Source of the DNA: Ursus arctos
Lineage: Eukaryota > Chordata > Mammalia > Carnivora > Ursidae
DNA: 64,000 bases
Direction: 5' to 3'
Assembly: GCF_023065955.2 (NCBI RefSeq)
Contig: NC_079873.1
Span: 8,198,566 to 8,262,565 of the forward strand
The notes below the pieces were generated by a model. That model searched no databases and was not told the origin of the DNA. It saw only the letters and a list, made by a program, of their open reading frames with translations. Below are positions 1 to 11,345 of this stretch, in pieces. The position numbers and the translations under genes are program-made. Numbering within the stretch: the stretch's first letter is position 1; every line of letters starts with the position of its first letter.

Positions 1-40
1 ATTTCAAAGAGTTGATTAAAGATCAAAAAAAGCCCTAGAG

Positions 41-232
41 GGGGCGCCTGGGTGGCTCAGTCGTTAAGCGTCTGCCTTTGGCTCAGGGCGTGATCCCAGG
101 GTCCTGGGATGGAGCCCCACATCAGGCTCCTCTGCTGGGAGCCTGCTTCTTCCTCTCCCACTCCCCCTGCTTGTGTTCCCTCTCTCGCTATCTCTCTCTG
201 TCAAATAAATAAATAAAATCTTTTAAAAAAAA
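41..232 (+). mobile_element. SINEC (tRNA-Lys-derived carnivore SINE)
   Basis: Complete SINE with tRNA-like head, CT-rich body, repeated AAATAA end and A-tail. An imperfect TSD flanks it (aaaagccctagag before, aaaagccctaaag after), which marks an L1-mediated insertion. It encodes no protein. Family assignment is clear; the subfamily is not resolved. Confidence 0.93.
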
Positions 233-315
233 GCCCTAAAGATATTTATATCATAAATGTGGACATCACAAATATCCTTACCACTAGATGTTTTGCTATA
301 ACATTAAAATATAAT

Positions 316-434
316 GGGGCACCTGGCTGGCTCAGTCACTGGAGCATGTGACTCTTGATCTGGGGGTCATGAGTTTGAATCCCCTGTAGGGTGTAGAGAT
401 TACCTAAAAAAATAAAATAAAATCTTTAAAAAAA
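316..434 (+). mobile_element. Short, older SINEC-type element
   Basis: The tRNA-like head (ggggcacctggctggctcag) and a B-box-like region (gagtttgaatcccc) pass directly into an AATAAAATCTTT tail, without the CT-rich body. This shorter form looks older than the neighbouring copies. The flanks aaaatataat and aaaatgtaat suggest a decayed TSD. Confidence 0.8.
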
Positions 435-584
435 TGTAATTGATACTTTTTTTAAAGTCTCTTGGATCCTTCATAAATATTTCTAACTTGTTCCTTAATT
501 ATGACATATCTCAATAAGAAAAGCAATGCCTCGCATTAAAGTGCTTTAAAGTTGATCAGACAAAACGTATGTCTGGGTATCTGC

Positions 585-1010
585 CAGGATTCTTGGTTGC
601 AAGCAACAGAAATTTGACTCTGACTTAAAAAGAAAAGGAATATATTACAATATGTTGGAAGAATATCAGTGTTTTCTGGGGAGTCAAGCTTGAAAAATGC
701 ATGGAACGAAGGGAGGCTAGGTAACAGAAATGTCTACCCTGGACACCTGCCACCGCCCTAGCGCCTGCACAGTGTCACTGTCATGGGACCCAGTATCGCT
801 CCACCCTGCCACCCTCTCCAGGCCTCTGTCTCTGCATTACTCACTCAAGAGAACAAATTCAGGCCAAAGAATCTGATTGGCTTAGTCTAGGTCATGTGCC
901 CTCACTCTGCCCTCCTGAGGGTAGGAGAGGGACTCTCTTCCCCTTTAGCCTCCTGTGGAGGGAGATGGGAATCCATTTTCCATTGCCCAAACCAAGGAAA
1001 AGGGTGCTGA
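585..1010. repeat. Probable ancient interspersed repeat, family not named
   Basis: The phrases 'ggttgcaagcaacagaaa' and 'gattggcttagtctaggtcatgtgccc' are ones I recall from a common old mammalian dispersed repeat, but I cannot name the family with confidence. No intact coding capacity is seen: the short open frame at 896-1105 has no recognisable domain. Confidence 0.4.
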
Positions 1011-1084
1011 TGTGGCACAGCCCATGGTCCACAATTTTCAGGTTTGCTTATCTGCTAGCTCCATGCTCGATCTCTACACCCATC

Positions 1085-1205
1085 ATCTCCTTTGAGCTTT
1101 CCTAAACCTTTATGTGGTAAGTTATCATTGTACCCATTTGACATCGTAAGAGACTGAGACTCAGAGCAGTTATGCACAAGCATCAAGACTGAGATCTGAA
1201 TCTTT
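1085..1205 (-). repeat. MIR-like fragment
   Basis: Contains a decayed MIR core: 'tgtacccatttgacatcg...agactgagactcagagcagtta...gatctgaatc' resembles the reverse MIR core (cccattttacagatgaggaaactgaggctcagag). Heavily diverged. Confidence 0.5.
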
Positions 1206-1458
1206 TAAATTCACGCTGAGAACATTCCCACTGGGTAGGGTTAGCTCAATTCACATGAGTATTTATGGACTTACACTTTGCCCAGAAAACCAGGATGTGT
1301 GTAAGAACAAAGAGTAACAGGTATGAAAAACTCCCCAAGACTGAGAACCACCGAACTGCCTCATCTGACTTTATCATTATTCTCAAGTCACAGAGATTAT
1401 CATGATGCACATTCATTATAGACTTGACTGGGGCTGCGTGCTCAAGAAATGACCAAGA

Positions 1459-1659
1459 GGGCGCCTGGGTGGCACAGCGGTTAAGCATCTGCCTTCGGCT
1501 CAGGGCGTGATCCCGGCATTATGGGATCGAGCCCCACATCAGGCTCCTCCGCTATGAGCCTGCTTCTTCCTCTCCCGCTCCCCCTGCTTGTGTTCCCTCT
1601 CTCGCTGGCTGTCTCTATCTCTGTCAAATAAATAAATAAAATCTTAAAAAAAAAAAAAA
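1459..1659 (+). mobile_element. SINEC, young copy with exact TSD
   Basis: Full SINE with an A-tail of 13 or more. The 13-bp TSD GAAATGACCAAGA at 1446-1458 is repeated exactly at 1660-1672, so this is a recent, L1-mediated insertion. Confidence 0.96.
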
Positions 1660-1689
1660 GAAATGACCAAGAATATGATCTTAGTTCTG

Positions 1690-1918
1690 ACATGTGCAGT
1701 GGAGTTCCTGCCTCAGAATTCAACACCAAGGTTGTCTAGCCTATCGCACTGGTAGCGGCTCTCAAGCGGCATTTAGACCCTGAGCGAAATTGTGAGATTT
1801 CTAATTAATTCTCAGGAAATTTAATCCACCGAGAGTATAATTTTTACACTGGAAAATAGCCAATGCTATTCAGATGAAGAGGAGCTATAGATGTGAACAA
1901 CCAGTCCTATTTTTTTAG
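1690..1918. repeat. Diverged local repeat, copy A
   Basis: From about 1731 onward this matches 3590-3790 in the same orientation (shared blocks such as 'actggtag', 'gctctcaag', 'ggaaatttaatcca'/'gcaatttaatcca', 'attcagat'). By eye about 75% identical over roughly 190 bp with small indels. I do not recognise the family. It may be an old interspersed repeat or a local duplication. Confidence 0.6.
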
Positions 1919-1986
1919 TTGGCCAGGCTTTGATATGAAAGTCTTTTTGTGTCTCACACAAAACAAGGTACAAAATAATGCTCTGG

Positions 1987-2420
1987 CTTCCTTTCCAACT
2001 GGGGCCTGGCAGAATGGCTCCTGCAAAGAAGGGTGGCGAGAAGGGTGGTGATGATGGCCATTCTGCCATCATCGAGAGAGTGAGCAGAGAGTACACCATC
2101 AACATTCACAAGCGCATCCAGAGAGTGGGTTTCTCGGGCACTCAAAAAGATCTGGAAATTTGCCACGAAGGAGATGGGAACTCCAGATGTGCGCACTGAC
2201 ACCAAGCTCAACAAAGCTGTCTGGGTCTAAGGAATGTTCCCTACCATATCCGTGTGCAGTTGCCCAGAAAACGTAATGAGGATGAAGATTCGCCAAACAA
2301 GTTCTATACGTGGGTTACGTCTGTTCCTGTCACCACTTTCAAAAACCTACAGACAGTTAATGTGGCTGAGGATGAACTGCTGATTGTCAAATAAAGGTAT
2401 AAAACTGCAAAAAAATGAAA
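1987..2420 (+). pseudogene. RPL31: RPL31 processed pseudogene
   Basis: Retrocopy of the mRNA for ribosomal protein L31, a component of the large ribosomal subunit. A 5' UTR-like stretch (cttcctttccaact) precedes the ATG at 2014. The first residues read [10 protein letters not shown], and further on [11 protein letters not shown] and, in another frame, EDSPN and [11 protein letters not shown] are recognisable. There are no introns, and the 3' UTR with AATAAA near 2391 is followed by an A-rich tail. It is disabled by a frameshift and lost codons near 2135-2145 and by a TAA at about 2228-2230 where several codons are missing. The flanks aataatgctctgg (before) and gatgatgctctgg (after the tail) look like a decayed TSD. 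No promoter was inherited, so expression is unlikely. Confidence 0.93.
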
Positions 2421-2489
2421 ATAAAAAAATAATAATGATGATGCTCTGGAATGTGTCTTTCCCTCAGCCAATTGCTGCTTTGGCTTATA

Positions 2490-2570
2490 AATACATGTGT
2501 GTGTGCAATGTTTATACACCTTGTGTGTGGTTGTCTGTGAGCATGTGCGTACATGTGGGGGGATGGTTTA
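2490..2570 (+). repeat. Interrupted TG-rich low-complexity stretch
   Basis: Repeated TGTGTG and GTGTG blocks (around 2494-2505 and 2521-2560) with many interruptions. It lies just beyond the RPL31 retrocopy and has no coding content. Confidence 0.6.
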
Positions 2571-2801
2571 AATACATCAGACTTGAAACATCAAAGGGCC
2601 AGTGGTTTCTGTGACTCTAATACTAGATGTTGTTTGATTTATTAACAGGACTGTCTTTTTGGTCTTCTTCACATAGTGGGGAAAGAGGGATTACATACCT
2701 GAACATAGTTTACAAGAAAAATAATGTAATTTATACTTAAAGAAGAAAACAGAATTGTGGACAGAGGACTTAGGTTTATGCATAAAGAACAAAATCTTCT
2801 T

Positions 2802-3006
2802 TTCTAAAGATTTTATTTATTTATTTGAGAGAGAATGTGTGGGCAAGAGAGAGAGCACGAGTTGGGGGTTTGGGGGCAAAAGGAGAGGGAGAAGCAGACT
2901 CCCTGCTGAGCAGGGAGCCCAAAGCGGAGCTCGATCCCAGGACCCCAGGAATCATGACCTGAGCTGAAGGTAGATGCTTAACCAACTAAGCCACCCAGGC
3001 ACCTCG
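2802..3006 (-). mobile_element. SINEC, minus strand, exact TSD
   Basis: Starts with the reversed tail (aaagattttatttatttattt) and ends with the reversed head (ccacccaggcacc). The 16-bp TSD AGAACAAAATCTTCTT at 2786-2801 recurs at 3007-3022. Confidence 0.95.
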
Positions 3007-3055
3007 AGAACAAAATCTTCTTAAAGGTGTACTTTTCTAGTCTGTATATACACTG

Positions 3056-3395
3056 CCTTAGTCTGTTCAGGATGCTATAACAAAAACACCATAAACTGAG
3101 GGCTTATAAGCAACAAACATGTATTTCTCACAGTCCTGGTGACTGAGAAGTCTAAGATCAAGGTGCCAGCAGATTTGGTGTCTGGTGCTCAAGGTGCACT
3201 TCCTGGTTCACAGATGACCATTCTTTTCACTGGGACCAGGGAGAGCTCTGGGGTCTCCTTTATAAAGGCACTAATCCCATTCATCTGCCCTCACAACCTA
3301 ATCACCTCCCAAAGGCCACTTCCTAATATGACCACCTTGAGGATCAGGATTTCAACATATGAACTTGGAGGGGACATAAACATTTTATCATTGCA
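3056..3395 (-). mobile_element. ERVL-MaLR solo LTR (MLT1/MST-like)
   Basis: Reads, in reverse, as a MaLR LTR: 'ttagtctgttcaggatgctataac', 'cacagtcctggtgactgagaagtc' and 'ctaatcacctcccaaaggcc', ending in 'ttcaacatatgaacttggaggggaca'. No gag or pol remnant adjoins it, so it is most simply a solo LTR. The subfamily is uncertain. Confidence 0.8.
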
Positions 3396-3589
3396 CATAT
3401 CCTATATTACATTCCTCCGATTTAATAAGACAACAAATCAAAATGGAAACAAAAAATAATCACAATTTTTAATGTAAATTGCTAACCTAAATTGCTGAGT
3501 TGCAGCTATGTGTCCCGCAGTGGCCAGCCTCGTCCAATCCCCATAACAATCTTACAAGATGGTCTTCTGTCCTGGAAGTAGCACTGAGG

Positions 3590-3795
3590 TCCTCTAGCCC
3601 ATCCCATTGGTAGTAGCTCTCAAGTGGCCTTTAAACTCTGAGACGAAGTTGTGAAATTCCTAAATCAGTTTTCAAGCAATTTAATCCATTGATAGAGAAA
3701 TTTTTTATCCTGGGAAATAGCAAACTCAATTCAGATTAAGAAGATCCACACCAATGAACATTTGATGTGAATACTGTCCTCTTTTGACCAAGACC
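3590..3795. repeat. Diverged local repeat, copy B
   Basis: Direct-orientation partner of the segment at about 1731-1918. Between the copies lie the RPL31 retrocopy, a SINE and a MaLR LTR, all probably later arrivals. Confidence 0.6.
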
Positions 3796-4484
3796 CACAG
3801 GTGAAGGAGACTTGCCTGAGATTACAATGTTCATTTTCCTTTTTCATAATATCTCCTCATTTCCCAATTTGAGATTAAAAATCAAGAAAAAAATGTTTTT
3901 TCCTAGAATGCTTTTCCAACTTCTTACCTTACATCAGCCACTCTGGCTGCCAACCAGAGTTCTTTCATGTTAAGAGAACTCTAACCAATTGGGATTACTG
4001 TGATCAATCCCCAAACTTCATAAGGTGACAGCAGGAATGAGAAGTCCAGGGGTTTTCGGCTCCCATTCTTGACACATGACACACCCCCAGACCCCCTCCA
4101 CGCAAATGGACAGTGGAGGAACCTGGTATCAGGGAAGGATCCTTAAATCCAGAGTGCTGTCCAGCCCCGAGGTGGGATTGCCAGGCCTAGATAGATATGA
4201 GCAGGGACTCTGAAGTGGCTCACATCAACGGCTGCCATGGACATGAACCTCAAGCTCCAGAAACTTCTGCACTATCCACCCTTTGAGACTAGCCCTAACA
4301 CTCCATTTCAAAGCCTCAGATAGCATCTTGGCCCTTGAAATGCATGACTCCTTTCTATGACCCCTGCCCAAGCACATAGCTTAACCAGGCTACTTCCTCA
4401 CAATGAAGTTCAGTCCCTGGTGACCCATCCTGGTCAGGCTCCAGATTGTGAGTCCCTAGGCATTTACCTCCAGTCTCCCCACCT
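3796..4484. other. Apparently single-copy non-coding stretch
   Basis: No transposon signature, codon-biased frame or RNA structure was recognised. The sequence is moderately GC-balanced and every open frame is short. Confidence 0.5.
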
Positions 4485-4640
4485 TTCACTCATGCCAGTA
4501 TCTCTTTGTATCATTCTCTGATGAATGGTTGCTTCCAAGACTAGACCATGAACTCTATAACAGGGATCTAGACTGTTTTGCTTACCACTGTATTCCTCAG
4601 TGCCTAGCACATAGTTGGGGCTTATTCAGGGCTTACTGAG
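4485..4640 (+). repeat. L2-like fragment
   Basis: Resembles the L2 3' end: 'accatgaactctataacagggatctagactg', then 'cactgtattcctcagtgcctagcacatagt'. Strongly decayed. Confidence 0.55.
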
Positions 4641-4956
4641 TGACTCACAGGACCTAAAATATTCCTTATCTAACCTGACTTGCTCAGGTGCCATTTCCTG
4701 CACAAAGCCTCCTCAGACTATGCCAACGAAAATGACTTTCTCCTTTATTCCTTTTTTTCGGTCACATGTACAACCACCAACATACATGAAAGCACAACAG
4801 GGAGAAGGAGGGCTTTCTGGGCTCAGAGGATGAACCAAGGAGAGGAGAACATAAAGCTCAAAAGAGGGAAAGAACAAAATAAGAGAAAGATGGTAACCCT
4901 GATTAAGGTGAATTAATCCGAAGAATGTGAAACCACAGGTCAAAAACTAATGATCT

Positions 4957-5155
4957 AGGGGCGCCTGGGTGGCACAGCGGTTAAGCGTCTGCCTTCGGCT
5001 CAGGGCGTGATCCCAGCGTTATGGGATCGAGCCCCACATCAGGCTCCTCCACTATGAGCCTGCTTCTTCCTCTCCCACTCCCCCTGCTTGTGTTCCCTCT
5101 CTCGCTGGCTGTCTCCATCTCTGTCAAATAAATAAATAAAATCTTAAAAAAAAAA
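4957..5155 (+). mobile_element. SINEC, young copy with exact TSD
   Basis: Full-length SINE of the 'actatgagcctgcttcttcc' type with a long A-tail. The target AAAAACTAATGATCT at 4942-4956 is repeated at about 5156-5170; its first As merge with the tail. Confidence 0.95.
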
Positions 5156-5171
5156 AAAAACTAATGATCTG

Positions 5172-5540
5172 TAGTAGTCAGCTAGAGCTGCAATAAAATT
5201 ACATAACAAAACAGCTCACAAAAATAAGCATTATTTTCTTGCTCAACATCTTATGTGGCTCTCTTTCAGGCTGCAGTCAACTGGGTTTGGCTCTAGGCTT
5301 CAAGTTAGGTCCAGATCTGTTTCTTGAAGCCTAGGTTGAAGGGGTAACAGCTACACGCAGCATGCTCTAATCACTGTGCCATTAGGAGGCCAGAGGCCAA
5401 GCCTAACCATGCCAGCATATGAGAGACCTCTTCTTACATCACATCTGCTAACCTTCTAACGGCTAAAGCAAGTCATATGGCCAAGCCCAACACCAAAGGG
5501 TATGAAAATATATCCTAGTCACCTGAGGACACTGCGAGAT
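5172..5540 (-). mobile_element. Probable MaLR/MLT1-type LTR, heavily decayed
   Basis: 'gtagtcagctagagctgcaataaa...acataacaaaacagctcac' resembles the reversed end of MLT1-like LTRs, and 'aagcaagtcatatggccaagccc' fits the interior. The family name is tentative. Confidence 0.5.
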
Positions 5541-5783
5541 CATACTACATGAGGGAATGAAGAACTGAGAACAGAAGCTATCACACTGTACAGAGAGCCC
5601 ATCACTATGACCCAAAAGAAAAAGAGCATGCCAGCACTCAAAGCACATTTTGATGAGGAACAGGTTTTTTGGAAAAGGTAGAAATGAATGACTTATTCAT
5701 TGAGTTCACCAACAGCAGGAAACTGCTGTTTAAATCACAAAGCATTCCAAGGTTCCACATGCAAGTTAGGAAACTGGGTTCTT

Positions 5784-5983
5784 GGGGCACCCAGGTGGCT
5801 CAGATGGGTGAGCGTCTGGCTTCAGCTGGGTCATGCTCAACGGGTCCTGGGATCGAGCCCCATGTCAGGCTCCCAGCTCGGCGGGGAGCCTGCTACCCCC
5901 TCTCCCTCTGCCTCTCCCCCTGCTTGTGCCGTCTCTGTCTCTCTCTCTCAAATGAATAAATAAAATCTTAAAAAAAAAAAAAA
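5784..5983 (+). mobile_element. SINEC, first of two at one target site
   Basis: Begins ggggcacccaggtggctcag and ends in an A-tail at 5983. The target GAAACTGGGTTCT lies just before it (5769-5781), and gaaactgg recurs at 5984-5991, where the next SINE begins. Confidence 0.93.
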
Positions 5984-5991
5984 GAAACTGG

Positions 5992-6207
5992 GGGGCGCCT
6001 GGGTGGCGCAGTCGTTAACTGTCTGCCTTCGGCTCAGGGCGTGATCCCGGCATTATGGGATCAAGCCCCACATCAGGCTCCTCCGCTATGAGCCTGCTTC
6101 TTCCTCTCCCACTCCCCCTGCTTGTGTTCCCTCTCTCACTGGCTGTCTCTATCTCCGTCAAATAAATAAAATAAAATCTTTAAAAAAAAAAAGGGGGAAA
6201 AAAAAAA
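5992..6207 (+). mobile_element. SINEC, second of two at one target site
   Basis: Starts immediately after the repeated gaaactgg. Its tail is an A-run interrupted by five Gs. The complete target GAAACTGGGTTCT recurs at 6208-6220, giving three copies of the target motif around two SINEs. Confidence 0.93.
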
Positions 6208-6220
6208 GAAACTGGGTTCT

Positions 6221-7654
6221 ACGGACATCTAGGAATTTTCAGTGTTCATATGAAATCTACACATTCCATGCGAAATACAGCTGTTATTTATTGTGTAACT
6301 GAGTTCAAAGCTAGCTTATTTGGAGCCTCCCCCCAAGTTCTCCATCCTCACCAAATAGCAACATTTGTGGTAGTTTTAGGATTAGCTTCTCTGGGAAAAC
6401 ACTCTGAGCCTGGGAGTTGCATGCAGAAGGCTGATTAGAGAATCCTTTAGGGAGATAAACTGATGAGGAAGTGAGGGGGGAAGGAAGGACCAGGCACAGG
6501 GAGGAATCCTGCAATGCAACTGTAACAGAGGCCTCAGCTAAGCAGACAAGGAGCTCTGGAACTTGGGTGGCCCTTCAGAGGCAAGGAGGCCAGGCCTCTG
6601 TAACTCCAAATCAGCCAGTCAGTGGCTATGGATCATCCTCTCAGAAGCAGTGTAACCTTGAGAAAGTCAGTGCCGTGGGGCTGAAGACAATTCCAGCGAG
6701 GGGCACAACTGTGAGCCTTCAGAAGGTGCCATCCCCAGCAGCTGGGGTTGGGGGGGTGTCAATCCCTGAAAAGGGGCCTCGACAACACCATAGAATCCAC
6801 CACAGTTGGTATCCACTGATCTGCTGGGGAACTTCTGCTAAGTAACTGGGGGAGGAGAGAAGAGTTGGTGATTGTACAAGAGGCACAGGAGAAGGGAGGA
6901 GGGGATTGGGAAGAATGCTCTCCATCTGGTCCCTAGGCTTGGGTTTGAGTTGTTTGGTTAAGGCCCTTCCATTTCCACAAGAGACTCCATACCCAAGCCT
7001 CAGGTCAAAATGGCCAAGGCTGACCCAGACCTAGGGAGCTGTCCACTCTTCGTCTCTTCTGCATGGAAACCAGCAGCATGCTTGGAGAGTACAGGGCCTG
7101 GACTTTGTACTGATCTGGGCAATGGGTAGAAAGGAAAACTAAAAGAAGCCCAGAGAAGATACCATGATCTATATGACAGCCACAAGCAACCCGATCCCAG
7201 GGAGAAAAGAATAGATACAGAAAGGGAGGGGGTTGGGGCAGTGCTGTGAAAGCGATAAGATCCCGAGGAGGCTAAGTAGGGAGAGGAAAAGGAAGAGAGT
7301 GGAGGGAAGAGAGGAGAAACAGAAATTATGCAAAGATGGCTACCACGTTGTGGTAGGATTTAGGGATTTCGACCCCTGAAGATTTTCTGTGTGCCATGCA
7401 ATTTAATTTCACTTTAATTCTTTCAAGTGCAACAAATTCTTTGAAGTGCAACTTAATTCTTTGACTGCAACACCCAGTTGGACTCAACAGGAAGTGGCTT
7501 GGCTTTATCCACATTATACAAAAGAAATGAGAGGACCAATAAAGATTTGCAGGGATGGAGGTGCAACACTTAGGGGATGTCCTTGGGATGGTTCTCAAAG
7601 CGTTGTCTTGTACTTTATGCTGCTCCTTGCTCTGTTATCAACTTTTGTGAACCC
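6221..7654. other. Apparently single-copy stretch, purine-rich in part
   Basis: No repeat family or gene recognised. 7198-7325 is strongly purine-rich (G/A runs such as gggaggggg and gagaggaaaaggaagag). The open frame at 6471-6845 has no recognisable domain. Confidence 0.5.
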
Positions 7655-7790
7655 CAAGAAGGGGCTGCAGTTTCTACTTATTCATAGCCTGCACATGCCT
7701 TATCATCTCTTTGAGGGCAAAGGTTGTGTATGCGGTTTTCAGGTGCTTGGCAGTCCTTGTAGAGCACAGGATCAATGAATGAAACTCAGA
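7655..7790 (+). repeat. L2-like fragment
   Basis: 'atcatctctttgagggcaaaggttgtgt' and the ending 'gatcaatgaatgaaact' resemble the 3' part of L2. Low confidence because of divergence. Confidence 0.4.
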
Positions 7791-9655
7791 GAAGGAATGG
7801 GTGGATCCTGACGGGGTCACACCATCAGCTAAAGTGGAAATGAAATCAATGGCCAGGATCTCCCTTAGGCCTAATCCAGGAAACATTCGAGAAAGCAGTG
7901 GGAGCATCTTATGAATGTGAAAAACACCATTTCTCAGATTGCTTTTGAGATCTCTGGAGGCTCAGTGTTACTTTTTAAAATCTTTAAAACTTCATCTGGA
8001 CCCAATAGTAAATTTAACCATTCTTTCATTTAGGTGCCGCTTTCACTTTCAAATGAAACCTGTCCATCATTATTAATTTAATAGCTTAAATATGTTAGGA
8101 AGACACTTAGCAAAACACAAACATTGCTCAAAACGTGGTGATTAAAAATGCCACATTGCAAACTCACCTCAATCAAGGTTGAACTCTCTCCAATCTGTTT
8201 CTTATTTCCTTTGTTCATCTTATTTCCCATAACATGATGCTCAAATACTTCTCCCTCAGTAAGTATTAATCTGATTAAGTGCGATTTGGTTCTTACAGTT
8301 GCCAGTTCATGAGCTATATTCATCACTTCTGTAAGTTTTCTGTCCTACATATAAAACACTGGAAGCGTCTTCATTATGATCCTTAAATGCTTAGTTATCA
8401 CTTGTGGACAGCTAAGATTATAATCTGTATGAATGGATTCCTGACAGACTAGGTAGGCTTTTTTGCCCCTTTGCATTTTGACAACGTACTTCAGCTCTTC
8501 CTGCATTCAACGCTGCCTTATAAAGAACCTTATTTTGCTTATCATAGTTCCCACCACCTCAAGTGATAATGTCAACAAAAGTCTAAAGGGATGGCAGACC
8601 GTGACTATGCACAACTTTCACAGCTCATTCCTAGGCGGCATTTTCTGTCCAGAGTTCCCTGAAAAAGCCAGATGTGGAAATGAGTGGCTATACAAGGAGT
8701 ATCGCTGGTGGTGATTACAGCACAAGAGTTGGTTTCACACTCTTTAATTAAAAACAAGCAAAGAAAGCATTCCCACCATTATTTAGCATTCAGAGACAGG
8801 TCAGGTGATGTTTGGTTTGCCCAGAGGAAAAATTCATGAAGCTAACAGAATTAGAATCCCAGGCAAAGGAACTGACAATTGGGGTTACGTTCAGGGTTTT
8901 AAAAACTCCATCTTCCTTTGTAAATACATATTTTAAAAATAGCTCTGAAGGAATGTGATCTAGTTCTTATTGCTGACTGCGTGGTTACTGTTAAATCAGG
9001 TCATATATAAAAGTATAGCTTGTCACAGTGACCTTATAGTCTACTTTAAATTCTGCTTCAAATTTATGTTCAATTGTAGCCAAAGTGCTAGGCCAACAAA
9101 TAACTTGCGATCTTCTGGCTTCTTTCAACAAAGTTTTCAGTGAACCAGTGTAGCACAACTGACACTATAGGCTATGATAAAAAATAAGGGGAAAGAATCA
9201 CATTTTGGTTCTTCAAAGGGTATCTGCTTCAAAAACACTAATTTAAGAATAAAATCAGCAATCTGTATGAAATTATATCTTGTGGATAAAACAGGCTATT
9301 ATTTAAAGATGTTTTGTCGTCCCTACTAGGAAAAAATAGATAAGCCTGGTTTTCATTAATCTCCCATTGTCTACCAGTTCATAAATAAATTTCAGTTTTA
9401 TGAAGTGATACTTCACAGCTGCAACACTAGAGAAAGTAATGGATTATTGTGCAAAAATGGCAAGATCGTGTGAGCACAGGGACTGAAATGACACTCTTCC
9501 TACAAATACAAATAAATTTAAGTAACGAAATATTATAAATAGGAGGGGAAAAGATGGTTCTGGTGAAGTTCAGTGTTCAAAATACAGAGATTTTTTTCTT
9601 TTCTGTAAAACTGAACTATGGGATATATTAAATATGAGAACGTTGATGGGCTAGA
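7791..9655. other. Apparently single-copy AT-rich stretch
   Basis: No coding signal, transposon end or RNA gene seen. Open frames here (for example 8463-8714) lack recognisable motifs. Confidence 0.5.
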
Positions 9656-9659
9656 AAAG

Positions 9660-9715
9660 TCTGACCACCAAAACCACCATCACCATCATCATCACAGCCA
9701 TCACCACCACCATGG
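9660..9715 (+). repeat. Imperfect (CAN)n trinucleotide microsatellite
   Basis: A run of cac/cat/caa triplets (ccaccatcaccatcatcatc). It gives an artificial Val/Met-rich tail to an open frame on the minus strand. Confidence 0.85.
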
Positions 9716-9929
9716 AGAAGCACAGGGTCTTAGGAGAAGGAACCCAGGCCTCAGAGATGGACAAGTCTGGCTGTGACACACTGTGATTTCCTTTCCCTTC
9801 AGCTGTGTGGTCTTTGCCCACTAGGGCACAGCTGGACATCCATGTGGCATCAGGAATGGCCGATTCCACCAGAATTAAGGAAGGAACTCCTGGCCTATAA
9901 CAGGGGTCATGGCAATGGCCGGAAAACAG

Positions 9930-10062
9930 AATGCCCTGCAACCAGATAAACCTGGGTTGCAAACCTGGCTCCACTGTTTATGGCCAGTGAGCCTGGGGCA
10001 AGGTCCCCGACTTTCCCCAAACCTTAGTTTTTGCATTTACAAACTTGTTATCTTAATTTGAG
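9930..10062 (+). repeat. MIR fragment
   Basis: Follows the MIR order: 'cctgggttgcaaacctggctccac', then 'gcctggggcaaggtcc', then 'ccttagtttttgcatttac'. Confidence 0.6.
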
Positions 10063-11180
10063 TCCCAGCAAAAGAAGACCCTGAAGAAGGATGGGGATGC
10101 AGGTAGGTTAGATGGGAGGTGATCTCAGGAAGCTCAAGGGAGGGAGTGGGGAGAGGGAGGTGAAGGCAGGAAAGCCAGCGAACAGTGCGTCAATGAGTGG
10201 GCTCCCGCTACGGCCACGTGGGGCTCCATCCTGTCAGAGGCACTCTGAGAAACCACAAGGAACACACCTCAGAATCACTCACTACAAACAGGGAGGCTGT
10301 AGCATTTTTCTACCTACTTCTACCCACCATCCATTTACAGCTGCCCTGAGGAGGGAGTGTCAATGCCCTTTGGCATTTCCAGGTTGCGTCTACAGGCAAC
10401 AAAGCTAGCCCTGGGAATACTAGAGAAGTCCTCAGGCAGAGTTTATGAAGGCTTGGGAGAAAGACAGGGAGAGACACAGAACAGTGGCAGGCCCTGGCAG
10501 TGGGACCCCGTCAGCCCGCCAAAAAGTGTAGCTGTAGGTAAACATTAGGTCTGCGGAGAGGCTATTAGGCAGGGGGGCGCACAACAGCATCTGCTATTCT
10601 TGGGACAACAGTAGTTACCTTTCCAGGACACCGTGAGGATCTGAGACAGGAGCGACAAGTGCCTGGTCCAGAACAAGGACTCGGCAAATGGGAGCGATGG
10701 TGACAAAGATGCCCTCCTAGAGGAGGATGGGCGCTACTAAATTCAGGAGCCTGCCATTACCCTGGTCTGGCCAAGCCAGAGCTCCTCCTCGCCTCCACGT
10801 GGTCGCCTCCAGGTGTGCAGCTCTGCTGCTCTGCCTCAGCCACCTGCACTGTTGATACATCGCTTGTGCCATTTTAAAGGAGGTTTTGTTGAGTCTGCAG
10901 AGCAAAGAGACAGACTCGAACTGTGTTGCCGACTTGCCATGTTTAAGCGTGCATGATGCCTTCCATGGGCATAAGGCACTTTTGCCTTCATGGGCCCCTT
11001 CCTCCATAAAAAAATATATATTTAATGACCATGTTGGTATAAATATAAATATGGTAATATTATACATGAAGATACTTTCTTGGGCCGAAAAGTTCATTTT
11101 TTCATCTGAATTCAAAAGAAATTAAAACATTTTGTAGGCCCCTGAAGTATTGCAGGCCCCAGACACATGCCTGCTGTGCC
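10063..11180. other. Mostly single-copy stretch with a weak MIR trace
   Basis: Around 10585-10690, 'tagttacctttccaggacaccgtgaggatctgag...gtgcctggtccagaacaaggactcggcaaatg' weakly resembles the 3' half of MIR. Nothing else was recognised. The 132-codon minus-strand frame at 10717-11115 has no recognisable motif. Confidence 0.45.
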
Positions 11181-11184
11181 TAAT

Positions 11185-11345
11185 GAATCAGTGGCCTTAA
11201 TATACGATTTCATTTAATTCTTACAAGGAGCATGAAAAAGTGATTTCTTATACCCATGTTTCAGATGTGGAATGGAGCCTAAGAAAGGTGAAATGGCCCA
11301 TCCAAGTTCACACAGCCAATGGCAGAGCCCAGGTTCTTATACACA
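11185..11345 (-). repeat. MIR-like fragment, reverse
   Basis: 'tttcatttaattcttacaaggag...cccatgtttcagatgtgg...gttcacacagccaatggcagagcccagg' follows the reversed MIR core. Confidence 0.6.

Noticed and set aside
1954..2296. Minus-strand open frames over the RPL31 retrocopy
   Set aside because: Antisense shadows of the processed pseudogene.
3056..3795. Possible complete endogenous retrovirus around the MaLR LTR
   Set aside because: Only one LTR is present and no gag/pol/env-like sequence is visible. A solo LTR is the better explanation.
10717..11115. 132-codon open frame on the minus strand
   Set aside because: No recognisable domain, and an overlapping frame on the other strand is equally plausible. 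Chance is the simplest explanation.
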